A program made the position numbers and the translations under genes. A stretch of DNA of 64,000 nt, taken from Symbiodinium natans (taxonomy: Eukaryota; Sar; Dinophyceae; Suessiales; Symbiodiniaceae). Under the pieces are notes generated by a model. That model saw nothing but the letters and a program-made list of their open reading frames with translations, was not told the origin of the DNA and searched no databases. The DNA lies in the NCBI GenBank assembly GCA_905221605.1, contig CAJNDS010002476.1:1-64000 (forward strand), read 5' to 3'. Shown piece after piece: positions 9,801-19,776 of this stretch. The stretch's first letter is position 1; each line of letters opens with the position of its first letter.

Positions 9801-9987
9801 GCCAGCGTACAGAATCCATCAGGAGATCGCCACGATCCTACAAGTGGCTCAACGCACTTTTTGCCGGGGCCGGATGAAGCACTGGGCGTGGTCCAGCTGT
9901 TGCCGGGTGACGGTCGGCCACCGGAGCCTGGCGTTTCCAAAGTACCCCCGAAGCGTTGACTCTGCCCAGGGTTGTCTTGAATGCAGT

Positions 9988-10027
9988 GGGTTTAGGGTTT
10001 AGGGTTTAGGGTTTAGGGTTTAGGGTT
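9988..10027 (+). repeat. TTTAGGG tract
   Basis: Five to six perfect units. Confidence 0.9.
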
Positions 10028-10108
10028 CTTGAACGCAGGGGGTGATGGATGATGAATTGTATCGATTGCGCTGCCCGCCCCCGCCCGCAGAAGGCAAAAC
10101 AGGTTTCT

Positions 10109-10289
10109 CTTGGTACCCCGGTCACCATGTTATACATAAGGGCACCCCTTTTTGGTTGGTTAATTTTCTGAGGGAACCCTAAACCAAAAAAAGTATTGTA
10201 ATAAGGGCACCCCTTTTTGGTTGGTTAATTTCTAAGGGAACCTTAAACCAAAAAAAAAGAGGGAAAAAGGGTACCACTGGGCTACGAAG
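10109..10289. mobile_element. Family B element with internal duplication
   Basis: Ends CTTGGTACCCCGGTCACC and GTACCACTGGGCTACGAAG. The core ATAAGGGCACCCCTTTTTGG through AACCAAAAAAA is present twice in tandem (10133-10195 and 10198-10255). There is no telomeric insert. Confidence 0.8.
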
Positions 10290-10401
10290 TTCTCGCCGAG
10301 CAACGGAAGCCGACCGCCACGCTGCGGCCACACCTCATCCAAGCAGCTGCCGCAACGCCAAATGCAACTCAAGATTGAAAGTCTGTGTTGCGCAGAATTC
10401 G

Positions 10402-10470
10402 GCTTGGGGTTTGGGGGTTTCGGGGGCAGGGTTTGGGGTTTGGGGTTTAGGGTTTAATTAGGGTTTAGAC
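10402..10470 (+). repeat. TTTGGGG/TTTAGGG mixed tract
   Basis: About nine units, the first half dominated by TTTGGGG and TTTCGGG. Confidence 0.85.
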
Positions 10471-10723
10471 ACTCTCACCTGAGATCATACACCCACGCAG
10501 GTGCGACTGGAATCTCGCAGAACGGCCCCAAGCACACACAAAATCAAAAACCCTAAGCCCGAAGCCCTAAGCCCTAAACCCTAGACCCTTATTGAACCCT
10601 ATTGCCAGGCCAAACGACGATCTTCTCGGGGATGCAGGCGGAAACATGCCCAAATGTTGTCCCAGAGTCTCCCGCCATCGGAGTCCTGCGTCTGAGATTC
10701 GGGCACTTTGACAGATGCTCCCT

Positions 10724-10792
10724 GTGGTTTAGGGTTTAGGGCTTAGGAATTAGGAATTAGGGCTTAGGAATTAGGGTTTAGGGCTTAGGGAA
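10724..10792 (+). repeat. TTTAGGG tract with ATTAGGA/GCTTAGG units
   Basis: Alternating GCTTAGG, AATTAGG and TTTAGGG words. Confidence 0.8.
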
Positions 10793-10958
10793 CTCAAGGT
10801 TAGCAGAGTTCCAAACCTCACAGACAACTCAACAGGACACAGATCAAGCATTTGGACAGCTTGGTGTTGTTCCCGCAGCTCGCGCCAAACAATAAGTACT
10901 CCCTAAATCGCAGGGATAAGTTGGGCAGCCTGGCGCAAGCAAAACTGCAGCTTGCAAG

Positions 10959-11077
10959 CTAAACCCTAAACCCTAAACCCTAAACCCTAAACCCTAAACC
11001 CTAAACCCTAAACCCTAAACCCTAAACCCTAAACCCTAAACCCTAAACCCTAAACCCTAAACCCTAAACCCTAAACT
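10959..11077 (-). repeat. Perfect CCCTAAA tract
   Basis: Sixteen to seventeen consecutive units, ending at CTCCACATCACAGCTG. Confidence 0.97.
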
Positions 11078-11163
11078 CCACATCACAGCTGTGATGTGAC
11101 AAAAAGTTCTTCGCGCAGCAGCGAGCTGGCTAGGATGTCGGTCCGGACGGTGGCTGCCAAAAA

Positions 11164-11262
11164 CTAAACCCTAAACCTCAAACCCCAAACCCCAAACCCC
11201 AAACCCTAAACCCTAAACCTAAACCCTGAACCCTAAACCTCCAAACCCATTAACCCTAGAAT
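11164..11262 (-). repeat. CCCTAAA/CCCCAAA tract
   Basis: A block of CCCCAAA units embedded in CCCTAAA units, with some units lacking one C. Confidence 0.85.
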
Positions 11263-11589
11263 CCGACGGACCTCCGGAACGCTTCCCCTCCCCACTCGGT
11301 TCGGCTCACAAGGGCAAGCGACGAAGAGCAGACGCAGCACTTTTGCTGTCTAGAAGGTTGAAGTTCAACAACGGTGAGTGCAGTTTAGGGTTTCGGGTTT
11401 GGGGTTTAGGGGTTAGGAGACACGCAACAAAACATCTGGTGCCGACGCTCTTGTCGAACTACTTCCCTTGTGCACGATGCCAGAATAGCGGCGACAAGAC
11501 TGAATTTGCAGTCATGTCAGAAGCCCCCATCTACGATCTGTACAAGCCCAACACCTAAACCCTAAACCCTAAACCCTAAACCCTACACG

Positions 11590-12686
11590 CTAAACACCTA
11601 ACCCCCAAGCAAGTCAGAGTCAGCCGTCCAAGCTCCAGTCAGCTCGGATGTACAGCATGGCATGAACTTTTTGTGGAATGAAGCTCTCTGTTCTCTGAAG
11701 ACCCCACTCTAAACCCTAAACCCTAAACCCGAAACCCTCATCCAGGTATCAGGAGCCGTGGTGGCCATGTGAATACCAGGATGGGCCATTAGGCCCTATA
11801 ATCCCCATAATTAACCCTATCAAGGGCCTTCCTTAAGAAGTATAGGGTAGAATAGCCCGTCCTGGTAGGTGGACTGTCTGAGTGACATATACCAGCCACC
11901 GGCCAGACATCGCCAACATTCACAAGACGATGGATTGACAATGCTAAGATGCAAAAATGTGCTTTCGACAATGATCGAGTGCCAGTGACGCCTTGCCAGG
12001 AACCATCCAGAGCCCTGAAGCCTACTACCTATAGGCCTCCAGTGTCCCGTGATGGTGCCCATATGTCCGTGTAGCATCATGATAATAATGTACAGCAAGA
12101 ATACTCACATAGTGATAATGATAAGACTATAATTCCACCCATCATAGCCACAGTGATGCCTATACCTTTCACGTTGGGGTTGCGACACGCCCAGGCCATC
12201 GAGCATTCATCCAAAAGCCGTGACAACGCCGAACAAGTCGGTCGCAGTCAGCAAGGAAGAGAGGTCGTTGCACAAAGTTTGTGGACAAAATCTCGCTATG
12301 CATGCGTATCTTGAAACATGTCAGGCTTAGCCCGGCTGACCTCACGGATACAGCAGGAAGATTGCCAAGCAAGTCCTTACATCTTCTTCGACTCACATTG
12401 TGATGCTCATGATGGGGCGACATGGGGCGTCAAGGGATGGGAGGGGTGCAAACTATCCGACCTCTGGAAATCTCTTTTGACCTGGTTCTGGTTTTGCACT
12501 CGCTCTGCCGAGGCTCTGAGGGTCCTTGCAATGGTCGGAACGGCCTGCCTCCCCACCCCGGACTAATCGCTCCACACATCGGGCATCATGGGCTCCTTAG
12601 GCCTCACAGCACGACTTTTTGGCCATGCGACGGCGTCGTTGGGGGTTCTTTCGGGGAGGTGTAGCCACTGTGGGCCCCATATCCAC
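11590..12686. other. Longest mosaic-free unique block in the left half
   Basis: About 1.1 kb with only one short CCCTAAA patch (11707-11740). Several small open frames overlap on both strands (for example 12169-12423 minus and 12318-12566 plus), but none shows a domain, a signal peptide or codon structure that favours one of them. It could hold exon fragments or intron sequence of a gene I cannot recognise. Confidence 0.4.
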
Positions 12687-12801
12687 CTTAGTAGCCCAGT
12701 CACCATCTTACGATAAGGGGCACCCCTTTCTTTGGTTGATTACTTTAAAAGGGAGCCCAGAACCAAAAAAAGGGTACAAAGGGTACCACTGGGCTACCAA
12801 G
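12687..12801. mobile_element. Family B element, intact
   Basis: A 115 bp reference copy. CCTTAGTAGCCCAGTCACC at the left pairs with GGTACCACTGGGCTACCAAG at the right. Inside are GGGGCACCCCTTTCTTTGG and AACCAAAAAAAGGGTAC. No telomeric insert. Confidence 0.85.
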
Positions 12802-12962
12802 CCACGGCAGGCATCATGGTGCGAGCCTTTCGCAAGGCAGCGGTGCCGGCGCGCTGGGCGCTCACGATTTCCGCCGGCGTGTCCCATGTTGGGCCAGATG
12901 GCCACATGCTCGGCTCTGTCCCCAGCGGCATCGGATCCACTACCTTACGGACGACATGAGCC

Positions 12963-13475
12963 TTAAAAGGGCTTATGGCTCCTATACCTTAATGGGGATT
13001 CTAGTATATAATGGCCCCAATTTTCGGGTTCATTTGGTCCCCAAGCTGCTGGACGGACATCTCCTCCCATCATCTCGTCCGGGGAGCTTTCAGGCACCAA
13101 AAAGGCGAGGGGCGTGGGCAATAGGCTGCCCCAAACTGGGGGGCCTTGCCACGGACCCAGAGCCACGAAGGCGGATGGTAACTCTGCTTCGTCGTCGGTA
13201 TCCGGCCAAACCACAGGCGTCTCGGAAGCCTGGACACCAGTGCTGGAGTCAAGCTGGAAGTTGGCATGGTCGGCGTCGCTGGGCTCGAAGGGTGTGTAGC
13301 CGGAGAAACTTCTCGAGCGGCGGAGAGTCTGCCGGGAGGGACATGTGTCGTGGGATGCGTCATCGAGGGTGATGAACACCGGCGGCAAGCGCGCCAGACG
13401 CGGCTGCACGAAAGCCATCATTGTTACGAGCAGAGCCGCTATGATGCAAATCGGCTTTGGGCCAATAAATCTCAT
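12963..13475 (-). CDS. Possible secreted or signal-anchored protein fragment
   Basis: Read on the minus strand from the ATG at 13475, the frame gives about 170 residues. The N-terminus MRFIGPKPICIIAALLVTMM is a good signal peptide or signal anchor, with a basic start and a hydrophobic core at residues 8-24. The following region is rich in Asp, Ser and Pro (including an acidic DTDDEAELP stretch) and has mixed, non-repetitive composition. No catalytic domain is visible. The frame stays open upstream of this ATG for many codons, so a longer or spliced N-terminus is possible. The last 25 or so residues fall in sequence that resembles the dispersed repeats, and a family B element begins 160 bp further on, so the real C-terminus may be lost or lie in another exon. 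The opposite strand also carries a shorter open frame here. This is a gene remnant or single exon at best. Confidence 0.35.
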   Translation of the reverse strand: MRFIGPKPICIIAALLVTMMAFVQPRLARLPPVFITLDDASHDTCPSRQTLRRSRSFSGYTPFEPSDADHANFQLDSSTGVQASETPVVWPDTDDEAELPSAFVALGPWQGPPVWGSLLPTPLAFLVPESSPDEMMGGDVRPAAWGPNEPENWGHYILESPLRYRSHKPF

Positions 13476-13612
13476 GCCACAGAATGAGTTGTGTCCAACT
13501 GCCACCTCATAAAAGTTTAGACAACAATCTGCGTCTCTGCAAGATGCAGAAGCAGAGTGCCGCTTGATCTTGCGAGTCTTCAGGCGTTCAGCGATGCAGC
13601 AATGCAGAGCCT

Positions 13613-13900
13613 TTAACCGAACAAGAATGATAAAAGCCTTGTATACCCCAAATAGAATAACATCGCCTTAAAGGGACCCCCAGAAAGGGTACCCCTATGT
13701 TCTTCAAGCATTTGAAGGAATTGCAGTCTGTGGCTTAGTTTAGAGTCTGGCGCATTCCCGCTGGCCATCTCTTGAATCGAAGCTCGGATGAAGAATTTCA
13801 TCTGACTGCTGAACGCTTTGTGTTGTTTGGTTGGTACAATTGGGCATGGGACTACGTGCCTTAGGACTTTTTGCAAGAGGCAAGAGCTTCTGAACCACAC
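13613..13900 (-). CDS. Hypothetical 95-residue open frame
   Basis: Non-repetitive frame on the minus strand with a short amphipathic middle (SIQEMASGN, HRLQFLQMLEEHRG). It lies upstream of the putative signal-anchor fragment on the same strand. No domain is recognised and its start codon is not certain. It may be an exon remnant or chance. Confidence 0.15.
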   Translation of the reverse strand: MWFRSSCLLQKVLRHVVPCPIVPTKQHKAFSSQMKFFIRASIQEMASGNAPDSKLSHRLQFLQMLEEHRGTLSGGPFKAMLFYLGYTRLLSFLFG

Positions 13901-13908
13901 CCTAAACT

Positions 13909-14047
13909 CTAAGGGTATATAGTTCCATGGTCCCTTAGTACGGGTTTTTCCATTGGCTGCACTTGTATACCTCTTCTAGGGCCCTCACATCAGAACCCTT
14001 TAAAGGAGGTAAGGGACCACATTGAGGGCCCATGACACTACCTTTAG
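13909..14047. mobile_element. Family D MITE-like element
   Basis: The left end CTAAGGGTATATAGTTCCATGG and right end GACACTACCTTTAG are diverged forms of the D termini. The internal CATCAGAACCCTTTAAAGG and GGTAAGGGACCA segments match the better-preserved copy at 31168. Confidence 0.7.
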
Positions 14048-14079
14048 ATAAACCCTAAGCCTTGGGATGACAGTCCTGT

Positions 14080-14142
14080 TTAGGGTTTAGGGTTTAGGGT
14101 TTAGGGTTTAGGGTTTAGGGTTTAGGGTTTAGGGTTTGGGGT
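14080..14142 (+). repeat. TTTAGGG tract
   Basis: About nine units ending TTTGGGG, directly followed by a truncated family G element. Confidence 0.95.
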
Positions 14143-14214
14143 CATTAACAGGGATTCTTGTACTCCCCATTCAAAGCCTATTACGGACTGTTCGTATAAG
14201 GGGAACATCCCCAA
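14143..14214. mobile_element. Family G element truncated at a telomeric tract
   Basis: The right half, ATTACGGACTGTTCGTATAAG followed by GGGAACATCCCCAA, matches the family G right end. The left half is absent and its place is taken by the TTTAGGG tract at 14080-14142. Confidence 0.65.
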
Positions 14215-14258
14215 CTGACACCCTGCGCAGAGATTATGACGGGTCGGGACCAGGCCTG

Positions 14259-14337
14259 AACCCTTAAACCCTTAACCCTAAACCCTAAACCCCACAACCC
14301 TAAACCCAAAACCCAAAACCCAAACCCCAAACCCTGG
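14259..14337 (-). repeat. CCCTAAA/CCCAAAA tract
   Basis: Degenerate units that drift from CCCTAAA to CCCAAAA and CCCCAAA. Confidence 0.85.
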
Positions 14338-14424
14338 CCCTAGCAGCAGCCCTGACCATCCTTACACCGTATGTAAGACGTGGGCGGACCCCCACCTCCC
14401 CCCCCAACCCCAAGATCTGGCACC

Positions 14425-14447
14425 GGGGGGGGGGGGGGGGGGGGGGG
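14425..14447. repeat. G homopolymer (about 23)
   Basis: Long G run preceded by a C-rich segment at 14391-14405. Its length in the assembly may be unreliable. Confidence 0.9.
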
Positions 14448-14762
14448 TTCTGCTCCAGATTAGGCTACGGGCTTTTTCCCAAGTAGGGGTCCCCAAATAT
14501 ACCCCAAACAGTAGGTTCCCCATTCTCCATGTCCGATTTGAGGTTTTAGGGTTTAGGGCTTCGCGCCTCCAAGCAGCTCGATCTCGAAGCTTGTGCAGTC
14601 GTCGGGTGCCGTGTTTTGACCGGAAGATACTGATAGCAAACCACGAAGTGAAGGCTCTCAGCCACATGGGGGGCACCTGAATGGCTCAACGTCAACAGCA
14701 AACGCAGCCCAGTGACAGAGACACATGAAGAAGCAGTCAATTCAGGGAATACTATCAGTCAT

Positions 14763-14858
14763 TAAACCCTAAACCCTAAACACTAAACCCTAAACCCTAA
14801 ACCCTAAACCCTAAACCCTAAACCCTAAACCCTAAACCCTAAATTAAACCCTAAAACC
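14763..14858 (-). repeat. CCCTAAA tract
   Basis: About 13 units with one CACTAAA and one ATTAAACCC interruption. Confidence 0.95.
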
Positions 14859-14976
14859 TCTCAGGCGGGCTTGCCTCCGAAATGCATTCCCAGGCAGCCG
14901 CCGAGGTGGGGGCAGCGACTGCACAGGGCCATGTGGCTTGCACCAAGGAACACAAACAACATCTCGAAGGTGCTTG

Positions 14977-15046
14977 TATATGTGTATATATATATATGTA
15001 TAATGTACAATATCTCTCGCTATATATATATATATATATATGTATA
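14977..15046. repeat. TA-rich microsatellite
   Basis: Two (TA)n/TATG blocks separated by a short ATGTACAATATCTCTCGC spacer. Confidence 0.85.
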
Positions 15047-15154
15047 TTGATATTTAGACTTATACTTGAGTTAAGCCGAGGCTTTAACTACCGCCAAAGG
15101 ACAAAAAGTCTCTCCCAAGCGCGATCCCGGCTGCGTCTCTGCTCATGTGCCCTG

Positions 15155-15292
15155 TGGAGGTTCATGGTTCTTAGGAACTAAGTAAGCCCCCCTTAAGTGC
15201 CCTAATATGGTTATAAGTACAGTTCTAAGTACAGCCCTAAACCCTAAACCCTAAACCCTATAATTAGTTGCTAAGTACCATGAACCTCCAAG
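15155..15292. mobile_element. Family A element with a short CCCTAAA insert
   Basis: The termini TGGAGGTTCATGG and CCATGAACCTCCAAG and the internal CCCTAATATGGTTATAAG are intact. At 15235-15261 about four CCCTAAA units lie between GTACAG and AATTAGTTGCTAAG. The left arm lacks the TATAACTGTACTT segment. Confidence 0.85.
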
Positions 15293-15400
15293 TGCAGTCT
15301 GCAGCTCCTCAGACCCTCCGAGACTTCGCCAGCGCGACTCCGAAACCGAGCCCACCGTCGGTCTTCAGCTTGAAATACTGCTCCAGGCGGCCTGGCCTGC

Positions 15401-15500
15401 AGGGTTTAGGGTTTAGGGTTTAGGGTTTAGGGTTTAGGGTTTAGGGTTTAGGGTTTAGGGTTTAGGGTTTAGGGTTTAGGGTTTAGGGTTTAGGGTTTAG
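15401..15500 (+). repeat. Perfect TTTAGGG tract
   Basis: Fourteen units without mismatch. Confidence 0.97.
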
Positions 15501-15683
15501 GGGAACTCGTTCACCCATTGGAATGCCTTGCACGCAGTGGGCCGTCCAGCAGCCACCCGAAGAGTGCGCATGAACGCCCCGGGGCACGCGGCCTCCTCTG
15601 CTCTCAGCACTTCGGTGCACACGCCGGCACGTCGTCTTCACACCGGAGAGCACTCCTCAGGCGACGACCTGCAAGAAAGGCTC

Positions 15684-15788
15684 TGGGTTTAGGGTTTAGG
15701 GTTTAGGGTTTAGGGGTTTAGGGGTTTAGGGTTTAGGGTTTAGGGTTTAGGGTTTAGGGTTTAGGGTTTAGGGTTTAGGGTTTAGGGT
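15684..15788 (+). repeat. TTTAGGG tract with two TTTAGGGG units
   Basis: Fourteen to fifteen units; two adjacent octamers near 15709-15727 show a local octamer conversion. Confidence 0.95.
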
Positions 15789-15914
15789 CAGCGACTCTTA
15801 TATCAGATGACCCAAACACTCCAAGCTCAAGCCTCAGACCTTTCTATTGCGCTGAGGACCATATGAATCAGGACTCGCACAATCATGAAATCCCCACATC
15901 CTCGGTCCATTCCC

Positions 15915-15990
15915 AGACCTAAGAGTATTTAACCTAGGAATGAACCTAACCCCCCCCAAAAAAGGAATAAATGCCTCTTCTGGGTCCTAG
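15915..15990. mobile_element. Family C element (shortened)
   Basis: AGACCTAAGAGTATTTAACC at the left and TCTTCTGGGTCCTAG at the right match the C termini. The middle is reduced to a C/A run and AAAGGAATAA. Confidence 0.6.
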
Positions 15991-16150
15991 ATTCCTTTTG
16001 TCCCCTAAACCCTAAACCCTATAACTATACCCTAAACCCAAAAAACTAGCTCGGGCTGCCTGGCTTGGGTCCAACTCCGCAGCGCTTTCCACTAACCTCT
16101 CAAGGCCATGGGGTTCGTGGATTAGTTCAGGGGCTCTGGCGACCTAACCC

Positions 16151-16230
16151 GGTTTAGGGTTTAGGGTTTAGGGTTTAGGGTTTCGGGTTTGGGGTTTCGG
16201 GTTTAGGGTTTGGGGTTTAGGGTTTAGCCT
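16151..16230 (+). repeat. TTTAGGG tract with TTTCGGG/TTTGGGG units
   Basis: Eleven units with the variants interspersed. Confidence 0.9.
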
Positions 16231-16375
16231 CAAGGAACCTAGAGACACGGAAACTAGGTTTCGGGAAGAAGTCGACCAACAGCCAGCAGCCCTCCAAGGG
16301 CCTCCTGCCTGAGCACCTCTTCCTCCTCTCAAACCACCCCAAATCCCAAACCCTCTAAGCCCTGCAAACCCTACA

Positions 16376-16552
16376 CTCCACAAACCCTAAACCCCACAAA
16401 CCCAAAACCCTAAACAAGGAACCCTAAACCCTAAACCCTAAACCCTAAACCCTAAACCCTAAACCCTAAACCCTAAACCCCTAAACCCTAAACCCTAAAC
16501 CCAAAACCCAAAACCCTAAACCCATAAACCCTAACCCTAAACCCTAAACCGA
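16376..16552 (-). repeat. Long CCCTAAA tract
   Basis: About 24 units in two blocks with CCCCACAAA and CCCAAAA variants at the left and a central perfect run (16420-16478). Confidence 0.95.
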
Positions 16553-16675
16553 GATGTTTTCTAATAGAAGATCTGAATTTGGGCAAGTTGGCTCTGACAT
16601 TCCTCACGCTCCCAACGCTGCTGAGGCGTGGGATTGCTGGCTCCAGCAGCCCCGGGTCGAACGGGGGGGCCATAG

Positions 16676-16762
16676 GGATTTAGGGTTTATGGGGTTTAGG
16701 GTTTAAGGCTTAGGGTTTAGGGTTTAAGGTTAAGGGTTTAGGGTTTAGGGTTTAGGGTTCAC
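16676..16762 (+). repeat. TTTAGGG tract
   Basis: About eleven units including TTTATGGGG and TTAAGGG. Confidence 0.9.
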
Positions 16763-16833
16763 GGTTCCGTGTGCGTCCTTGACTTGCTGCTGCAGCTGCA
16801 AGAGCAGCCAACCGAGGCCCTAAGCCACAGACC

Positions 16834-16936
16834 AAACCCTAAACCCAAGCCCTAAACCCCAAACCCGAAACATTAACCCTAAACCCTAGCCCTAAACCCT
16901 AAACCCGAAACCCTAAACCCCAAACCCTAAACCCTT
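16834..16936 (-). repeat. Degenerate CCCTAAA tract
   Basis: Mixed CCCTAAA, CCCCAAA, CCCGAAA and CCCTAG units. Confidence 0.85.
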
Positions 16937-17033
16937 AAGTCCTCCGGCCTCTCTAACTCCGCCATCTCCGCAGCTGGGAGCTTCGTGCCCTCACCAGGAG
17001 GCAGGCCGCACATCATGCCCGGGTTTCAGGCTC

Positions 17034-17130
17034 GGTTTAGGGTTTAGGGTTTAGGGTTTAGGGTTTAGGGTTTAGGGTTTAGGGTTTCGGGTTTAGGGTT
17101 TAGTCGGTTGTCGGTTTAGGGTTTAGGGTT
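17034..17130 (+). repeat. TTTAGGG tract
   Basis: Nine perfect units, then TTTCGGG and a TCGGTTGTCGG interruption before the last two units. Confidence 0.9.
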
Positions 17131-17221
17131 ACATCCCAAAACTCTCATCAACCTCTCGGACATGACCTGCTATGCGGTCATTTTATTCAATTGCCTCCGC
17201 CCAGCTGGCATTCAGCAGAAC

Positions 17222-17330
17222 AGTCGTCCATAGGAGGGTTGCTAAAAATTAGATTTTTAGCTGCCTTCTTAAGAAGCCCAATAAGCCAAAAAAGGCTAAG
17301 GATCAAAAGTTGCAGTAAAGAACCACAAAG
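17222..17330. mobile_element. Family I element
   Basis: Shares GCTGCCTTCTTAAGAAGCCC, AAAAAGGCTAAGGAT and CAGTAAAG...CCACAAAG with the copies at 25213 and 48352. The first 20 or so bases differ (GGAGGGTTGCTAAAAATTAG). A 73-74 residue open frame across both strands is a by-product of this repeat. Confidence 0.75.
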
Positions 17331-17644
17331 TTTCCTTACCTCGAATCCCAGTACCCCACTGAGACACGGAGACACAACCGACACACTCTCCCTCATGCCC
17401 AAACTCAAGGCCTAGGCCGCCTTCCTACAGTGGGAGGGCTGCGCTTAAGCCTTGCGCGAGGGTTTAGGGTTTAGGGTTGAGGGTTTAGGGTTTAGGGTCC
17501 TACCTTCTTCCGGATCTCTTTCGCCACTTCCCGCAAGGTCGCGATGTAGGTCTCGCCGATCTCCTGCCAAGGCATGAGGGAGCCTAGATTGGAATCCCTA
17601 GACCCTTGTGATGAAACCCTTTAAGGGGTTCAGGGTTTAGGGTA

Positions 17645-17747
17645 GGACCCAAGAGCAATCTAGGAATAAAGAGGGTCCCCTTTTTGGTTTAAAGAGGCGT
17701 ATAACAAACCTTAAAAAAGAGGGGAAGGGGGCCTTTTGGGTATGTCC
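17645..17747. mobile_element. Family C element
   Basis: Left end GGACCCAAGAGCAATCTAGG and internal CCCCTTTTTGGTTTAAAG are typical; the right end is degraded to CCTTTTGGGTATGTCC. Confidence 0.65.
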
Positions 17748-18016
17748 GATGGCCTGCACCCTCGGTTCAGGGATTTGTTTGCGGTTCAGGCCTTAGGGTT
17801 TAGGGCCTATGGGGAGAGGGGGCGGGGGACTGGAGGGGGAGAAAGCTTTCTCGACCTCCGAATGCACGGGGTGCTGTTTCGCTCGCTGCTACACTCATCC
17901 GCAAGGAGTTCCTTCTTGATTGCTGCCTAACAATGGAGCCGTGATTACAGGGGAATTGGGTGAGGTCCTCTTCGTCTGAAAGGTCGAGAGGGCAAATCAC
18001 AAGCTTTGGGCGCAAT

Positions 18017-18088
18017 ACCCTAAACCCTAAACCCTAAACCCTAAACCCTAAACCCTAAACCCTAAACCCTAAACCCTAAACCCTAAAC
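18017..18088 (-). repeat. Perfect CCCTAAA tract
   Basis: Ten consecutive units. Confidence 0.97.
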
Positions 18089-18357
18089 CGCGATGCCCAG
18101 AGCAAGAGGGGACCAAACCGAGCATCAAGGACATGCCACCACTAGCAGTTCTGCCTCACAGAAGACGTAGCGTCACGTAGACAAAAGGGGCCCAAGCACG
18201 TGCACCAATATTATCCCGTTGTAACGCGTAACAACCCTAAACCCTAAACCCTAAACCCTTAATATCCAGGGTTTCGCGGTCTTACAGAGTCCTTGGCGAT
18301 ACGCCGGCAATACTCAGAAAGATCCTCGCGCGTAAGCTCACCTGCGGGGCGAGCATC

Positions 18358-18388
18358 TGGGTTTAGGGTTTAGGGTTTAGGGTTTAGG
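18358..18388 (+). repeat. Short TTTAGGG tract
   Basis: Four units. Confidence 0.85.
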
Positions 18389-18726
18389 CCGTTGGACCCT
18401 CCAAAGCCAGCCCTAAACCCCCCAAAATCACAAACACCCTGCACCCCTAACTTCCACAAGCACCAACTCTGGAATCTGGCCCGCAAGGCGCAAGCAATTT
18501 TTTCGTGCCCGCGTATTCAGAACTCTCTGAAAAGCATGTGTGTGTGTGTGTGTATGCATATAGACACCTAAATTCTAAAACCGCCTAAACCCTGAATCCT
18601 CAACTCTCCCCGGGAACAAAAACCCTTTTGCAAAAAGAAGAGGCAAAGAACGCAACCTAAAGCCTAAGAAAAGGGAATCAGGGCCTACTCCGGGTTCTCA
18701 TACTTTGGGGGGTCTGGGTTTAAGGT

Positions 18727-18800
18727 CCCTAAACCCTAAACCCTAAACCCTAAACCCTAAACCCTAAACCCTAAACCCTAAACCCTAAACCCCAAACCCG
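18727..18800 (-). repeat. CCCTAAA tract
   Basis: Nine units then CCCCAAA and CCCGA. Confidence 0.95.
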
Positions 18801-18892
18801 ACTTGCTGACATAAGGGCATGGGCCCGAAACCTTTGATCAATCTGGGAGATCCTTGGAGGCTTCAGGTACAAGCGAACTAAAAGGCCCTACT

Positions 18893-19003
18893 AAACCCCA
18901 AACCCCAAACCCAAAACCCCAAACCCTAAACCCCCAAACCCCGAAACCCCCAAACCCCGAAACCCCCAAACCCTAAACCCCGTACCCCAAACCCTAAACC
19001 CTA
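18893..19003 (-). repeat. CCCCAAA-dominated tract
   Basis: CCCCAAA and CCCCCAAA/CCCCGAAA units alternate before reverting to CCCTAAA at the right end. A 16-base C run follows at 19021-19036. Confidence 0.9.
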
Positions 19004-19147
19004 CGTGCCCTCATTGCACGCCCCCCCCCCCCCCCCATCTCGCACTTCCGTCGCCTCCTGCTTCGCGCTGCCGGACCAAGGCCGCGGCCCAGGCAGAGCT
19101 GAGCCTGGACAACTCCAGGGGTAGTGCCCTGAGCCCGAAAAGCACCA

Positions 19148-19255
19148 AGCCCTGAGCCCTAAGCCCTGAGCCCTAAACCCTAAACCCTAAACCCTAAACC
19201 CTAAACCCTAAACCCTAAACCCTCAGAGAGAGAGAGGGAGAGAGAGAGAGACAGA
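19148..19255 (-). repeat. CCCTGAG/CCCTAAA tract joined to a GA microsatellite
   Basis: CCCTGAG and CCCTAAG units lead into seven CCCTAAA units, followed with almost no spacer by (GA)n at 19225-19255. Confidence 0.9.
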
Positions 19256-19367
19256 CACACGCCCTACATCACAAAGTTTAGGGTTTCAGGGTGCCTCTCC
19301 ACTCTCGGTGCTTGCCAGGGCCGGGCCAGGGGCCTCCGAGTCTCGAGGACATGCCTAGGAATTGCCT

Positions 19368-19463
19368 TGGGTTTAGGGTTTAGGGTTTAGGGTTTAGGGT
19401 TTGGGGTTTGGGGTTTGGGGTTTAGGGTTTGGGGTTTGGGGTTTAGGGTTTAGGGGTTAGGGT
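19368..19463 (+). repeat. TTTAGGG/TTTGGGG tract
   Basis: Thirteen units; three consecutive TTTGGGG units in the middle. Confidence 0.92.
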
Positions 19464-19677
19464 CAAGAATGAGGGGTCGGAAATGGGTGGTAGAGTACAG
19501 CATGTCGGCCGCCGAACCCAGGGAAGGAGCGCGTCTCATTCTGGAAAGTTACATGTACCCTCAAACCCAGAGCCCTATGCAACTACATATGCATATACAC
19601 ATAGAGAAATTTGACATGGCATATGTATACGATATACATATATACATATATGTGTACAGAGGCAAAGAATGAAATAA

Positions 19678-19776
19678 CTCGACCCAAGAGTAACGTAGGA
19701 AAAAAAGGGTGCCCGTTCTGCTGTAAAGGGGCTTCTAAGGGAACCTAGACCCTAACAAAAAGGGAATAACCCTACC
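19678..19776. mobile_element. Family C element
   Basis: CTCGACCCAAGAGTAACGTAGG at the left (first 20 bases match the family), AAGGGTGCCC and GGGAACCTAGACCCTAA inside; the right terminus is degenerate. Confidence 0.7.
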
